Source: Methylomonas albis (GTDB taxonomy: Bacteria > Pseudomonadota > Gammaproteobacteria > Methylococcales > Methylomonadaceae). From it: DNA of 64,000 bases. Both the position numbers and the translations under genes were made by a program. This document shows, piece by piece, positions 9,509 through 18,061 of this stretch; within the stretch, counting starts at the first letter, position 1; the number at the start of each line of letters is the position of its first letter. Where the stretch lies: the NCBI RefSeq assembly GCF_014850955.1, contig NZ_JACXSS010000001.1, positions 2,232,001 through 2,296,000 of the forward strand. The letters are read 5' to 3'. Below the pieces are notes generated by a model. It had not been told where the DNA came from, made no database searches, and saw only the letters and a program-made list of their open reading frames with translations.

Positions 9509-9885
9509 CCTACGTTATCCTTTGCATATTGTTGTTTATACCAGGCTGATTCAGTAGGCCGGAGAAGCGGATAGCGATAGAAGTCAACAAATGTTGCGAA
9601 TATCTTGATAACCAGTACTAGACCTTGATCGGGAGATCAGCTGTGCATCCGTTTTAGCAACGGATGCTTTCGATATTAGGCATGCAAAGTTACAGCCTAA
9701 TGACTGCGAAATTAAGTTTGCCCGCCTTGGAAACGAGGGTGCAGCAAGGAATCGGCGGTTTGCCGTTGATTGATCAAAACAGAGATGTCTCTACTCCTGA
9801 AGTAGCAAAACGAATCGACCTGACAGCAACGCGTGCAAAGAGCCGTCACTGCCAGGTTGGGATTGACCCAATTCAACTGATTTTA
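9509..9885. other. Intergenic gap with a hairpin at 9645-9667
   Basis: Separates two leftward phosphoesterase genes. It contains the perfect inverted repeat GCATCCGTT (9645-9653) / AACGGATGC (9659-9667) with a 5-nt loop, followed by TTT on the plus strand. It could terminate transcription or attenuate read-through between the two genes. An open frame on the plus strand from 9664 overlaps the 3' end of the upstream gene antisense and is not supported. Confidence 0.4.
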
Positions 9886-11379
9886 TTAATCGCGATCATC
9901 GTCGTGTCTGTTATTGAAAACATCCGGACCGAAGGGGATTAAACCGTCTTTCGACGCATAGCCAAGATGCCCCAAGCCGTCATCGCCACCTTCGTGCAAT
10001 CCCAATAAGTCTTCGTAGCTACGTAACGCCGAGAAGTGATTGTAAGTGCCGGTGGTATTGATGCTGCCGGGTTTGATGTAGTGTTTGTTGAAAACTACCG
10101 CACCGATTTTGCCGCCGCCAGGATAGACATTATCTGTTTTAGGTGGTTGTTGCAGACCAAACAAGCCCAACACTTGGCTGTAACCAAAGTTGCTGACATT
10201 AGGGCCGTTAGGTGCATCGCAGTCTGCTTGATCGATTGCGGAGCAGGCGGTGGAATCGCTTAAACCAGATTCGTCAAATGTCAGCACTACCAGCATCTTG
10301 CCGCTTTGGTATGCCGGTGAATTGAAGATCATAGGCATCCAGTGTTTCAGCCATAAATCTGCGGCAGTCAGTCCGCCGATATTTTTTCCAGCGGCATTTT
10401 TGCTGCCTTCCACATTCGGGCCAATACAAGTAGCATCATGGCCGTCGTTGCAGAGATTGGGTGAAACGAGCATAAATTTAGGCGTCGTTTCGATGCGTTT
10501 CAAATCTTCGTATAAATGACCGCTAAAGTTATCCGCGTCGCCGTTGCTACCGACTTGCAGTTTACCCAGTGGCACGACATGACGGTCACAACGCTCTTGA
10601 TCGTCAATCACCGAATGGAAATAAACGAACGGATTGTGCCGGGTTGCATACTGATCGTCAGCCGCGGCAGAGTTGGAGTTATCGACGCCGCCAATCGGTG
10701 GATGAGCACAAGTGGTTCCACCCATCGGATCGGGCGTACCATAATCCCTAATCGGGTCGTTACCCATATCTTCAGCATAGGAACGCCAAGTCAATTTTTG
10801 ATTTTTAGCATCGCGATGCTCCTTATCCTGTTGATCTCGGTCACCGTGAGAAAACTTGGCATCCAGCTGATCGCCGATAGTGATCACCCCTTGAGCATCA
10901 GCGCTTGGCGCAGGGAATACGCAACCGTCACCCACTACTTGGCCGGGATAGGCTGCTTGATCGGCGGCCGCTAAACCTGGTAATACATCTTCAAAGCCAC
11001 CAACCAAAGGCGGATTTCTTAGCGAACCAAGATTTAAGCAGTCATTGTTGATGGCAACAGTCGGGCCTTGACCAGATACTTGCGAGATATAGTTTCCCGC
11101 ACTGACGTGGCTGGTACCATAGTAATTGGTGATCAACTCACCTTGACTAAGCAAGGTTTTATTTAGATAAACCGCCGGGGAGTTTGGCCCAAAGGTGGTG
11201 TTGTAATTTTCGTTTTCAAGATCGATCACTAAAATGTGTTCGATAGCGCCTTTAGGTAAAGCGGCGCGCACGACAGAGTAATGATGTTCGGCAAAACTAA
11301 CGGAAGGTAGTGTTGCTGTCAGGCCAATAGCGGTTAACACGGCGCCAGTGACCAAGCTGGTGGAAACTTTAAAATTCAT
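9886..11379 (-). CDS. Exported phosphoesterase-family protein (acid phosphatase / phospholipase C type)
   Basis: A 497-residue protein of the phosphoesterase (PF04185-like) family, whose members include phospholipase C and acid phosphatases of the alkaline-phosphatase superfamily. Signal peptide: MNFKVSTSLVTGAVL through SFAEHHY. Seen: HILVIDLENENYNTTFG (metal-binding Glu-Asn region), YYGTSHVSAGNYISQVSGQ, KMLVVLTFDESGLSD (Asp-Glu of the second metal motif), and TGTYNHFSALRSYEDLLGL with the typical His near the C-terminus. The protein ends in the charged tail RHDDDRD and has another D/R/H-rich patch mid-chain, like two neighbouring phosphoesterases. Pho-box-like direct repeats lie 71-106 bp upstream, suggesting induction by phosphate starvation. 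Substrate undetermined. Confidence 0.8.
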   Translation of the reverse strand: MNFKVSTSLVTGAVLTAIGLTATLPSVSFAEHHYSVVRAALPKGAIEHILVIDLENENYNTTFGPNSPAVYLNKTLLSQGELITNYYGTSHVSAGNYISQVSGQGPTVAINNDCLNLGSLRNPPLVGGFEDVLPGLAAADQAAYPGQVVGDGCVFPAPSADAQGVITIGDQLDAKFSHGDRDQQDKEHRDAKNQKLTWRSYAEDMGNDPIRDYGTPDPMGGTTCAHPPIGGVDNSNSAAADDQYATRHNPFVYFHSVIDDQERCDRHVVPLGKLQVGSNGDADNFSGHLYEDLKRIETTPKFMLVSPNLCNDGHDATCIGPNVEGSKNAAGKNIGGLTAADLWLKHWMPMIFNSPAYQSGKMLVVLTFDESGLSDSTACSAIDQADCDAPNGPNVSNFGYSQVLGLFGLQQPPKTDNVYPGGGKIGAVVFNKHYIKPGSINTTGTYNHFSALRSYEDLLGLHEGGDDGLGHLGYASKDGLIPFGPDVFNNRHDDDRD

Positions 11380-11449
11380 AATATTTCTCGGGATCAGCGA
11401 TTAGAGTTTTATTTGGAAAAGCCAGTTACAGCTTTCCAACGCCACCCTA

Positions 11450-11485
11450 ACGACTGAGAATGACAAGATAATGACTAGCGATGAC
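11450..11485 (-). promoter_or_regulatory. Pho-box-like direct repeats
   Basis: On the minus strand, GTCAT/GTCAT/GTCAT/GTCGT units recur with starts 10, 11 and 10 bp apart (plus-strand ATGAC at 11460, 11471, 11481 and ACGAC at 11450). PhoB binds tandem CTGTCAT-type repeats with an 11-bp period. The array is 71 bp upstream of the leftward phosphoesterase start and also lies in front of the divergent DUF2252 gene. Confidence 0.5.
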
Positions 11486-11624
11486 TTGTGGGAGCTGACC
11501 GCAGATTGTCACAACAAGCGATTGGCTTAATGAAACCAGATTGTTGTTTAAGCAAACTGTTTAGCTAGACTGAAATATATGCCCCCATTACGGGGATTTG
11601 CCATTTCTATCAGGACTGAAACGG

Positions 11625-12824
11625 ATGACCAGCACTACTTTACGGCAACGTATCGATACCTTTAATCAAGGAAGAGATCCCGAACGTCTGCATATGAAAT
11701 ATCAGGCCATGCGGGAAAGCAGCTTTGCCTTTTTGCGCGGAACGGCCCACCTGTTTTACCAAGACTGGCCGCAACAATCGGCTTTGAACGATGCCCCCTT
11801 AGCCTGGGTTTGCGGTGATTTGCATTTGGAAAACTTTGGTAGTTACCGAGGCGACAATCGCTTGAGCTATTTCGATATAAACGATTTTGATGAAGCGTTG
11901 TTGGCGCCGTGTACTTGGGATATAGCTCGATTTTTATGTAGCTTATTGGTCGCAGCACAGAGTTTGGAGATTAAGGAAAGCCAAGCCTTAGCGTTATGTA
12001 AGAGTTTTCTGTTGTGCTATAGCCAGGAACTCCAGGTCTGCAAAGCCCGCTGGATCGAACGTTCGACGGCTTCAGGCATGATTAGAGATTTGCTGAAAAA
12101 TCTAAAGCATCGTTCGCGCGCCGATTTATTGGATGAACGAACATTTAAGCGCGGCAGTCAGCGGGTATTAAAAATCGATGGTCATAAAACCTTAGTCGCA
12201 GCGCCGGCGGATCAGCAAAAAGTCAAATCGATCATAGAACAATTTGCCGCTACCCAACCTAATTCGAAATTTTTTGACGTATTGGATGTGGCGCGCCGCA
12301 TCGCCGGTCTCGGTAGTCTAGGCTTAGAATGCTATGTCGTCCTTATTCAGGGTAAAGGTCGGCGGCAACATTATCTGTTGGATTTGAAATACCAACCGGG
12401 TTCAGCCCTGGCAACGTATTCAAGTGTTCCTCAACCCGCATGGAAAAATGAAGCGGAACGCGTTGTGCGGTTGCAGCGTCGAGGGCAAGCCATCGCACCG
12501 GCGTTTTTGTCGGCAGTCCAAGACGGTCAGCGCGCCTATCTGCTTAAAGAACTGATGCCAACCCAAGACCGACTAAAACTGGATCATTGGCATGGAAAAT
12601 TCAAACGCTTGGAAAAGGTCGTGGTTTCGATGGCTCATCTCACCGCCTGGTTACATATTCGTAACAGCGGGTGGCAGGGCTCTGCGATTGCCGATCAATG
12701 GCAAGCCTTCGGCCAGCGCACTGACTGGCAAGATACCGTTTTAGAGTATGCGCAAGGTTATAGTGGTCAAGTCCAGTCGGATTGGTTAAGGTTTAAAACG
12801 GATTCTATTTATTTTCCTGAGTGA
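11625..12824 (+). CDS. DUF2252 family protein
   Basis: A 399-residue cytoplasmic protein of the DUF2252 family, which has a distant kinase/phosphotransferase-like fold but no established reaction. Seen: MKYQAMRESSFAFLRGTAHLFY, WVCGDLHLENFGSYRG (the HxxN catalytic-loop-like motif), YFDINDFDEALLAP (the D-x-D metal-like motif), LDLKYQ and AYLLKELMPTQDRL, all typical. I choose the ATG at 11625 because AGGA precedes it by about 9 nt; a TTG nine codons earlier lacks such a site. It is divergent from the phosphoesterase gene with the Pho-box-like array between them, and the SulP gene starts about 20 bp after its stop, so the two are probably one operon. Confidence 0.85.
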   Translation: MTSTTLRQRIDTFNQGRDPERLHMKYQAMRESSFAFLRGTAHLFYQDWPQQSALNDAPLAWVCGDLHLENFGSYRGDNRLSYFDINDFDEALLAPCTWDIARFLCSLLVAAQSLEIKESQALALCKSFLLCYSQELQVCKARWIERSTASGMIRDLLKNLKHRSRADLLDERTFKRGSQRVLKIDGHKTLVAAPADQQKVKSIIEQFAATQPNSKFFDVLDVARRIAGLGSLGLECYVVLIQGKGRRQHYLLDLKYQPGSALATYSSVPQPAWKNEAERVVRLQRRGQAIAPAFLSAVQDGQRAYLLKELMPTQDRLKLDHWHGKFKRLEKVVVSMAHLTAWLHIRNSGWQGSAIADQWQAFGQRTDWQDTVLEYAQGYSGQVQSDWLRFKTDSIYFPE

Positions 12825-12843
12825 CCTTAAAAAGGATTTGCCC

Positions 12844-14487
12844 GTGAAATTTGGAAATAAGCAGTCATCTAGAAAATTGCTCATTGCTGATTTCATAGCC
12901 GGTTTATCGGTTGCCTTTATTTTGCTGCCGGAAGCCGTCGCATACGCAGGGATTGCCCACCTGCCGATTCAAGCGGCCATCACGGGGGCAATAGTCGGTT
13001 TATTCAGTTACGGTTGTGTTGGCGGCAGCCCTTTTGCCGTAGTCGCTCCTACTTCGTCGGCCGCGGCTTTGTTGGCGGCGGTCGTACTGTCCTTACGTCC
13101 GGATAATAGCCATCTCGCTGCCGGTTTTGGAGCCGCTTTAGTCATATTGACTGGCATAGGCCTAATGATCTTTGCCAAGGCGGGATTAGGCCGCCTTTCG
13201 GCATTTGTATCCAGACCCGTGTTGCGTGGCTTCTCGTTTGCATTAGCGATCACCATTATCATCAAACAATTACCACTCCTGGTGGGCCTCTCTGTTCACG
13301 GTTCTGCTCCGCTGCCCCTCTTAATAGAAGTGGCGGCGCATACGCACGATTGGTCGATTTGGAGCGCGACGTTTGGCTTCAGTGCATTACTTATTTTGGC
13401 AATCCTAAAATACTGGCCCTTCGTTCCCGGCGCTTTTTTGGTACTGATGACGGGTATTATTTTAAGCAACCGCCTCGATCTCGGTGATTTACAGGTGGCC
13501 ACCGTAGGTGTCGTATCGATAAAAATGCCCGAATTGAACATGCCAGGCATTGCTTTGGAACAATGGCTTCAGTTAGCTGAGATGGCTTTTGGTTTGATGA
13601 TCATCATCGTGGCCGAATCGTGGGGTAGTATTCGAAGTTTGTCGCTGAAACACGGCGAAGCCGTGGAACCTAATAGGGAGCTTTCAGCATTAGGAATAGC
13701 CAATCTGTTTTCCGGTTTGCTACAGGGTATGCCGGTTGGAGCGGGTTTTTCCGCCAGTTCCGCCAGTGAATCCGCTGGCGCACAAACCAAACTGGCAGGT
13801 ATCTGTGCTGCAATGGTTTTATTGGTCATGGCGACTTTGGGTCAACATTGGATTGGTGATATTCCCGAAACACTGGTCGCGGCAGCCGTTATCAACGCCT
13901 TAAGTCATGCATTAAATCCCATGGCCTTAATCAGGCTTTGGCGAATGGATCGGGATCAGTATCTGGCCATCGCTGCGGTAGCGGCCGTGCTGGCCTTTGG
14001 CGTGTTACACGGCATGTTGATTGCCATAGGGTTGTCGCTTGCCGCGGCAATACGCTCTTTCAGTCAGCCTTTAGTTCGAGAACTGGCGGAGCTGGATGAT
14101 ACAAGAGACTATGTGGATCGACAGAATCATCCGAATTCTAAGATTCGTCCGAATATACTCATCCTTCGCCCAGAAGAACCTCTATTTTTTGCCAGCGTGG
14201 AAGGCGTTTTGTCCGAGTCACTGAAACGCTTACAGGCGCGCGACGATGTGCGGATTTTAATTATCAGCCTTGAAGAAACCGCGAATTTGGATAGCACAAC
14301 GCTTGAATGCTTAGCCGAATTTGTTGACCAACTTAAGCATCGTCAGACGATTTTACTACTCGCTCGGGTAAAGGATCCTATTAGTCAGTTACTAATGAAT
14401 TCGTCGGCAGATAATTTCCAAGACAAGTTGTTCTGGAGCGTCAACGACGCTGTAATAGCGGCGGAAATACTTGGGGCAACAAATTAG
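12844..14487 (+). CDS. SulP family anion transporter with C-terminal STAS domain
   Basis: A 547-residue inner-membrane transporter. Roughly 10-14 hydrophobic helices occupy residues 15-410 with the family signatures LPEAVAYAGIAHLP, GGSPFAVVAPTSSAAALL, VAESWGSIRSLSLKHG and GAGFSASSASESAGA. A STAS domain follows (about 430-545: LILRPEEPLFFASVEGVL, ILIISLEETANLDSTT). SulP proteins move sulfate, bicarbonate, molybdate or other anions, and the substrate cannot be read from sequence. The start is set at GTG 12844, seven nt after AAAGGA; a TTG at 12838 is too close to that site. It follows the DUF2252 gene closely. Given the phosphoester-rich surroundings an oxyanion role is possible but unproven. 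Confidence 0.85.
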   Translation: MKFGNKQSSRKLLIADFIAGLSVAFILLPEAVAYAGIAHLPIQAAITGAIVGLFSYGCVGGSPFAVVAPTSSAAALLAAVVLSLRPDNSHLAAGFGAALVILTGIGLMIFAKAGLGRLSAFVSRPVLRGFSFALAITIIIKQLPLLVGLSVHGSAPLPLLIEVAAHTHDWSIWSATFGFSALLILAILKYWPFVPGAFLVLMTGIILSNRLDLGDLQVATVGVVSIKMPELNMPGIALEQWLQLAEMAFGLMIIIVAESWGSIRSLSLKHGEAVEPNRELSALGIANLFSGLLQGMPVGAGFSASSASESAGAQTKLAGICAAMVLLVMATLGQHWIGDIPETLVAAAVINALSHALNPMALIRLWRMDRDQYLAIAAVAAVLAFGVLHGMLIAIGLSLAAAIRSFSQPLVRELAELDDTRDYVDRQNHPNSKIRPNILILRPEEPLFFASVEGVLSESLKRLQARDDVRILIISLEETANLDSTTLECLAEFVDQLKHRQTILLLARVKDPISQLLMNSSADNFQDKLFWSVNDAVIAAEILGATN

Positions 14488-14729
14488 GCTCAAGTTTTTA
14501 CAACAATTTGAACCAATAAGCTGGGATGTTATGAATGCTCTAGAATCTTGGCTTCAGTTCGGTTTTGTTTCATAAATCCACTACCGAGCAAACTTCCTTT
14601 ACCCCCGATCCGTTACAGAGATTTAGGGTATAGCCACCGTGATCGACGTGTCCGACTCGGTAAACAGATTTTACATTGCTGCTAGGATTTGGAATTCAGG
14701 GACCGGAGTGTTGCAGATGCACGCGTTGA

Positions 14730-14999
14730 CTGGCTCGCCTAACAGCTTGAAGCAACGCATTTTGGTTTCGACCAAACATCGGCGATGGTGGCCGCGCTAT
14801 TTTCTCCAGATAGTTATACTAGCCTTGCTACGGCTCGCAGCGTTTCATTTCTGACACTGGTGCCCGGGGTATTTTCTTTCCGGAGCTTGACACTCTTACG
14901 CGCGGGAATAACGGCTTCTGCATCCCGTCCGGCAATGGTGGTATTCCCATTCCTAGTATCGTAAGCACCCTCGCCACTGACTGAGTGTTTAAACTCGCC
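14730..14999 (-). pseudogene. IS5-type transposase remnant
   Basis: Reading leftward from about 14999: KGEFKHSVSGEGAYDTRN, then AEAVIPARKS and RNETLRAVARL, which match the DDE-containing C-terminal half of IS5-family transposases (DGAYDTR, AVIPPRK, RNEALRA). After a stop and frameshift the frame VETKMRCFKLLGE appears (plus-strand 14730-14775), the conserved segment carrying the catalytic Glu. The N-terminal half and terminal repeats are missing. The remnant abuts the 3' end of the amine oxidase gene. The 14488-14729 stretch beside it holds nothing I recognise. Confidence 0.75.
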
Positions 15000-15000
15000 C

Positions 15001-16431
15001 TTAGTCTCTTTGCAAAATATCCTTAACCGCGCGTATCGCCGATTGACTGGCACCGTTGGAGTGGGTGTCCTCGGTAAAGTCTCCGGCAAAATAGACGCGG
15101 CCTTGCGGTTTTCTCAACGACTCCGAAAGGTTATCGAAGCGCGACCGGCCGACCGGCCATGACGCTATTGCGCGTGGATGGTAGCGGTAAAAGCTCATCC
15201 GTTTGACCGATTGCCGGAAACCCGGCCACTGTTTGTCAAACGCCGTCAGTAAAGTTTCCCGAATCTGGTCCGGATCGCTCATCCGCGAGTTAAACCGCTC
15301 CGCGTCCGAACCGCTGACCAATAAATTCAACAGCGCATCTCCGCCGGATTGGGATCCGCCCTCATAAATCACCCCTAAAGGGCTGTCGGTCATAATCGGC
15401 AATATGCTGTCGCCGCCTCGGGTCCAGAAGCTGCTGGCGGCCTTATCCACCGTGACGTGCGCGGTAAAGTAGGCGCCGGCCGATTGAGTTTGTATCGCCT
15501 GTTTTCGCTCGGCGCTCAACGGCGGAGCGAACTGAATGTCGTTGAGCCGGAATAATGGAATTGCAGTGATCAAGTATTTGGCGTGGAAGATCTTTTGCCG
15601 CAAGTTACCTTGGTCGGACGTAAGCACTTCCACATTATTATTGGTGGTTGTGATGTGGGTGACCTGTTGGTTCAGCAGGATGCGGTTCCGGCCGATAAAA
15701 TTGGCCAGCGCTTGCGTGGCCCGTTGATTGCCGCCGACTATACGGCGGGGTGCCAGACCGTTGCCGGAAAAATAATGCCATTCGGCAATGCCGTCCAGCG
15801 CGCTGATTTTTCGCCAGGATGTAGCGTATTCCGGTTCGGTTTCAATGCGCACTAACTCTTGGGCTTTGGGCGACAGGCCGCTGGTGCTTTCGATCCAGTC
15901 GGCAAAGGAAATTTCTTGCAGTGCTAGCATATCCTCGGACAAGGGCCGCAAAGTCAATTGCTGATAAAGCTCGGCCATTTTGGCGTCCCAGCGTTGATAA
16001 ATTTGCATTTCGTCGCTATCCAGTACCGATGCCAGAAACTCCGGATTGGTACTTTGCGTAAACGGATACAGCTTGCCTTGGTAATAAAAACTGGAAAAAC
16101 TGCTGTAAGCCGTTTCCATAGGCACATGCAAATCCCGGAAAATCTCGATAGCCGGGTTATTTTCCCAAAATTCTTCCAGACCCACTTCGGCATGCGTGCC
16201 GTCGGGATAAGCAGCGGTGCGGACACGGCCGCCGATATGCGGAATCACGGTTGATTTACCGGCTTTTTTTAAATAATACGAGGCGCTTAAACCCGATAGG
16301 CCGGCTCCGACGATCAATACATCGGCGGTAAGCGGTTCGGAGGGTAAGACGGCGGAGGCTAGGCTCAGCGACAGGGCCAAAGCAATGAAACCGATGGAAC
16401 GGTTGAGTTGCTTGAGGGATAGGGTAGTCAT
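15001..16431 (-). CDS. Exported flavin amine oxidase / FAD-dependent oxidoreductase, odd FAD site
   Basis: About 476 residues, related to monoamine/polyamine oxidases, with an N-terminal hydrophobic signal (residues 11-30) that predicts a periplasmic or membrane-tethered enzyme. The start at 16431 (MTTLSLKQ) has GAGG eight nt upstream; the 78 residues readable before it are not protein-like. Seen: the dinucleotide motif ADVLIVGAGLSGLSAS (about 36-51), GGRVRTAAYPDGTHAEVG, RIVGGNQRATQAL and the C-terminal FAD motif GRVYFAGDFTEDTHSNGAS. Unusual: the usual VLEA..RxGGR segment is contracted to STVIPHIGGR, so the Glu that normally binds the FAD ribose and a few more residues are absent. This could be an in-frame deletion impairing FAD binding. 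Substrate unknown. Confidence 0.75.
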   Translation of the reverse strand: MTTLSLKQLNRSIGFIALALSLSLASAVLPSEPLTADVLIVGAGLSGLSASYYLKKAGKSTVIPHIGGRVRTAAYPDGTHAEVGLEEFWENNPAIEIFRDLHVPMETAYSSFSSFYYQGKLYPFTQSTNPEFLASVLDSDEMQIYQRWDAKMAELYQQLTLRPLSEDMLALQEISFADWIESTSGLSPKAQELVRIETEPEYATSWRKISALDGIAEWHYFSGNGLAPRRIVGGNQRATQALANFIGRNRILLNQQVTHITTTNNNVEVLTSDQGNLRQKIFHAKYLITAIPLFRLNDIQFAPPLSAERKQAIQTQSAGAYFTAHVTVDKAASSFWTRGGDSILPIMTDSPLGVIYEGGSQSGGDALLNLLVSGSDAERFNSRMSDPDQIRETLLTAFDKQWPGFRQSVKRMSFYRYHPRAIASWPVGRSRFDNLSESLRKPQGRVYFAGDFTEDTHSNGASQSAIRAVKDILQRD

Positions 16432-16626
16432 CTGCGTCGCCTCGGTGTGTTTGTGGGTGGTAAACCGCTTAGCCATTGGAATCGGCAGCGAATTTTCGCT
16501 ACGGTACGAGACAAATATTGCAGGTAAGTGACTCGAACATAACTGACCGTCTGCTGGCTGCCACGGGTCACATAATAGTCTTAAACTTGTCGTATTCTCG
16601 GATATTCTCCCATCGTAACTTGCCTG

Positions 16627-17228
16627 ATGAATTATTCCGCAACCGCACGAGGCAAACGCTCTCATTTTCGTGATTTGCCTATCTTGTGGGCTAAGGCTAT
16701 GCCGCGCCGGGCAGCGGATGAATTGGCCGGTTTGGCGGCGGATTCCGAAGTCGAGTGTGCGGTCGCGCAGCAGGTTTTGGCCGAGGTACCCTACGGAGAT
16801 TTATCGAAGAACCATTGATAGCCCCGGAGCGAAACGAAGTTTCCCGCTAGATTCTGGCGCGCCATGGCCTGCAATGGTTTGCGCCGCTTGCGAATTTAAG
16901 TGTGGGCGAATTTCGCGACTGACTGTTAACCGAGGGTAACGATTTGGCGGTAAACTTTGCCGGGCTTACGCCGGAATTGGTGACCGCGGTCAGCAAAATT
17001 ATGCACGACCAGGATTTGATCGCCGTTGCCGGGTGGTTACTCGCTTTCGCAGCACCATTGGCTTGCAGGGGCAGCTTGGCCACTAGCCTGCAACCTAATC
17101 ATCCGCGCCGGTTTGGAAGACCATTTTTGCGGCAAGCTGCTGGGTGTGCCGATGGGCTGCGATATTTGTTACACCATTATGCCGAGGCTGATCAGAACGA
17201 CATGGACACGCTTCAGACGCTGCTAGGC
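16627..17228 (+). pseudogene. eutB: Decayed eutB (ethanolamine ammonia-lyase large subunit)
   Basis: Remnant of the B12-dependent ethanolamine ammonia-lyase heavy chain, which makes acetaldehyde and ammonia from ethanolamine. From the ATG at 16627 the frame reads YSATARGKRSHFRDLPIL and AMPRRAADELAGLAA before TGA/TAG at about 16816-16821. Further on, ERNEVSR-stop-ILARHGLQWFAPLANLSVGEFRD-stop-LLTEGNDLA leads into FAGLTPELVTAVSKIM and HDQDLIAVA, then LQPNHP after a shift. About 200 residues are then missing, and IIRAGLEDHFCGKLLG, VPMGCDICYT and, in another frame, YAEADQNDMDTLQTLLGAAG follow. All blocks are diagnostic of EutB and in the right order. Several stops, frameshifts and a large deletion make it clearly non-functional. 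Confidence 0.88.
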
Positions 17229-17638
17229 GCGGCCGGTTGCAGCCTGCCGACTGCAGCGCTATTGGATTTCAATTGGCCCATGCGGCGGCGCAGGATGCAG
17301 TGCATCAGGCTTGGGATGTGGCGGCATTTGCCGAAGGCTTGGAAACTACGGATTTTGAGTCGCTGGTGCTTGCCACGCCGGTCGCCAGCCGCGCCCAGTA
17401 TCGGCAAAGTCCCGATTGGGGGCGTTGCCTGACACCGCCAGCCGGCAACACGGACGACCAGCGCAACTGCATTTCCAATATTCGCCCGCCCACCGGCCAG
17501 AGCTACGGGGCTGCCTCATCCAAACTGGTATATCCCTCTGAACAGGCTTTGATTCGCGGTTTGTCCGGGATAGCGCCCAAGGACGATATGTTGGAGCAGC
17601 GTCGAGGATCAAATGATTTGGTTATAGCGGCAGACTAA
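17229..17638 (+). pseudogene. eutC: Decayed eutC (ethanolamine ammonia-lyase small subunit)
   Basis: Fused to the eutB remnant with the 3' end of eutB and the 5' end of eutC deleted. The blocks GCSLPTAALLDF, then in the next frame QLAHAAAQDAVHQAWDVAAFAEGLE, RAQYRQSPDWGRCL and RNCISNIRPPTGQSYGAA and LIRGLSGIAPKDD, are the EutC signature in order. The central part (about 90 residues between the DWGR and RNCISN blocks) is missing. The C-terminal tail after KDD is random-looking. No functional eut permease, reactivase or microcompartment gene is present in the window. Confidence 0.85.
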
Positions 17639-18061
17639 CGCTGTGTTATCGATGCTAACTGGCAAGGTGTTTTATCGGTTGTCGGCAATCACGTGAATCA
17701 GGCAATCAAATGATGCGTTGGGATTTTGCTGGAGCCCTGACACACAGTCTTGCGACACTTAGTCGGTCATTGCCCCGCGCACTTGACGTTTTTTGTAGCG
17801 TGGTTAGATGTTCTCACCTCAAGCCCTAGGGCGTCATAACCGATGTCCGCTCTATCCAAATGAGGCAATCTCTTTAGTTTTTCCTGTAACAGACAAATAG
17901 TTACGTCAACGCTTCTTAATGGCTCTGCAATATTTGCATGATAAATAATCGGTGCAGTAACGATTTGCCGGCTATTTCAATTACAAAACGCTGATCGATT
18001 CGTCTTTGACTAATAGGGTTGATCAGATGCCGGCGACAAAATATATCAACCGGAGATCTTA
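17639..18061. other. Intergenic region upstream of the GDPD gene
   Basis: About 420 bp between the eutC remnant and the GDPD gene. It must contain the GDPD promoter; GGAG at 18052-18055 is the ribosome binding site for the ATG at 18062. I looked for Pho-box repeats and found only a loose CTGTAACAGAC...GTTACGTCAA arrangement around 17886-17910 that I do not consider convincing. Confidence 0.4.

Noticed and set aside
9664..9942. 92-residue plus-strand frame
   Set aside because: Overlaps antisense the 3' end of the phosphoesterase gene, starts inside a hairpin, no ribosome site and no family.
14639..14854. 71-residue plus-strand frame
   Set aside because: Lies opposite the IS5 transposase remnant, whose reading is clearly supported.
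16847..17083. Minus-strand frame over the eut remnants
   Set aside because: The plus strand carries the ordered EutB blocks; the antisense frame is a shadow.
17886..17910. Possible Pho box upstream of the GDPD gene
   Set aside because: CTGTAAC and GTTACGTCAA do not form repeats of 11-bp period; looks like a chance palindrome.
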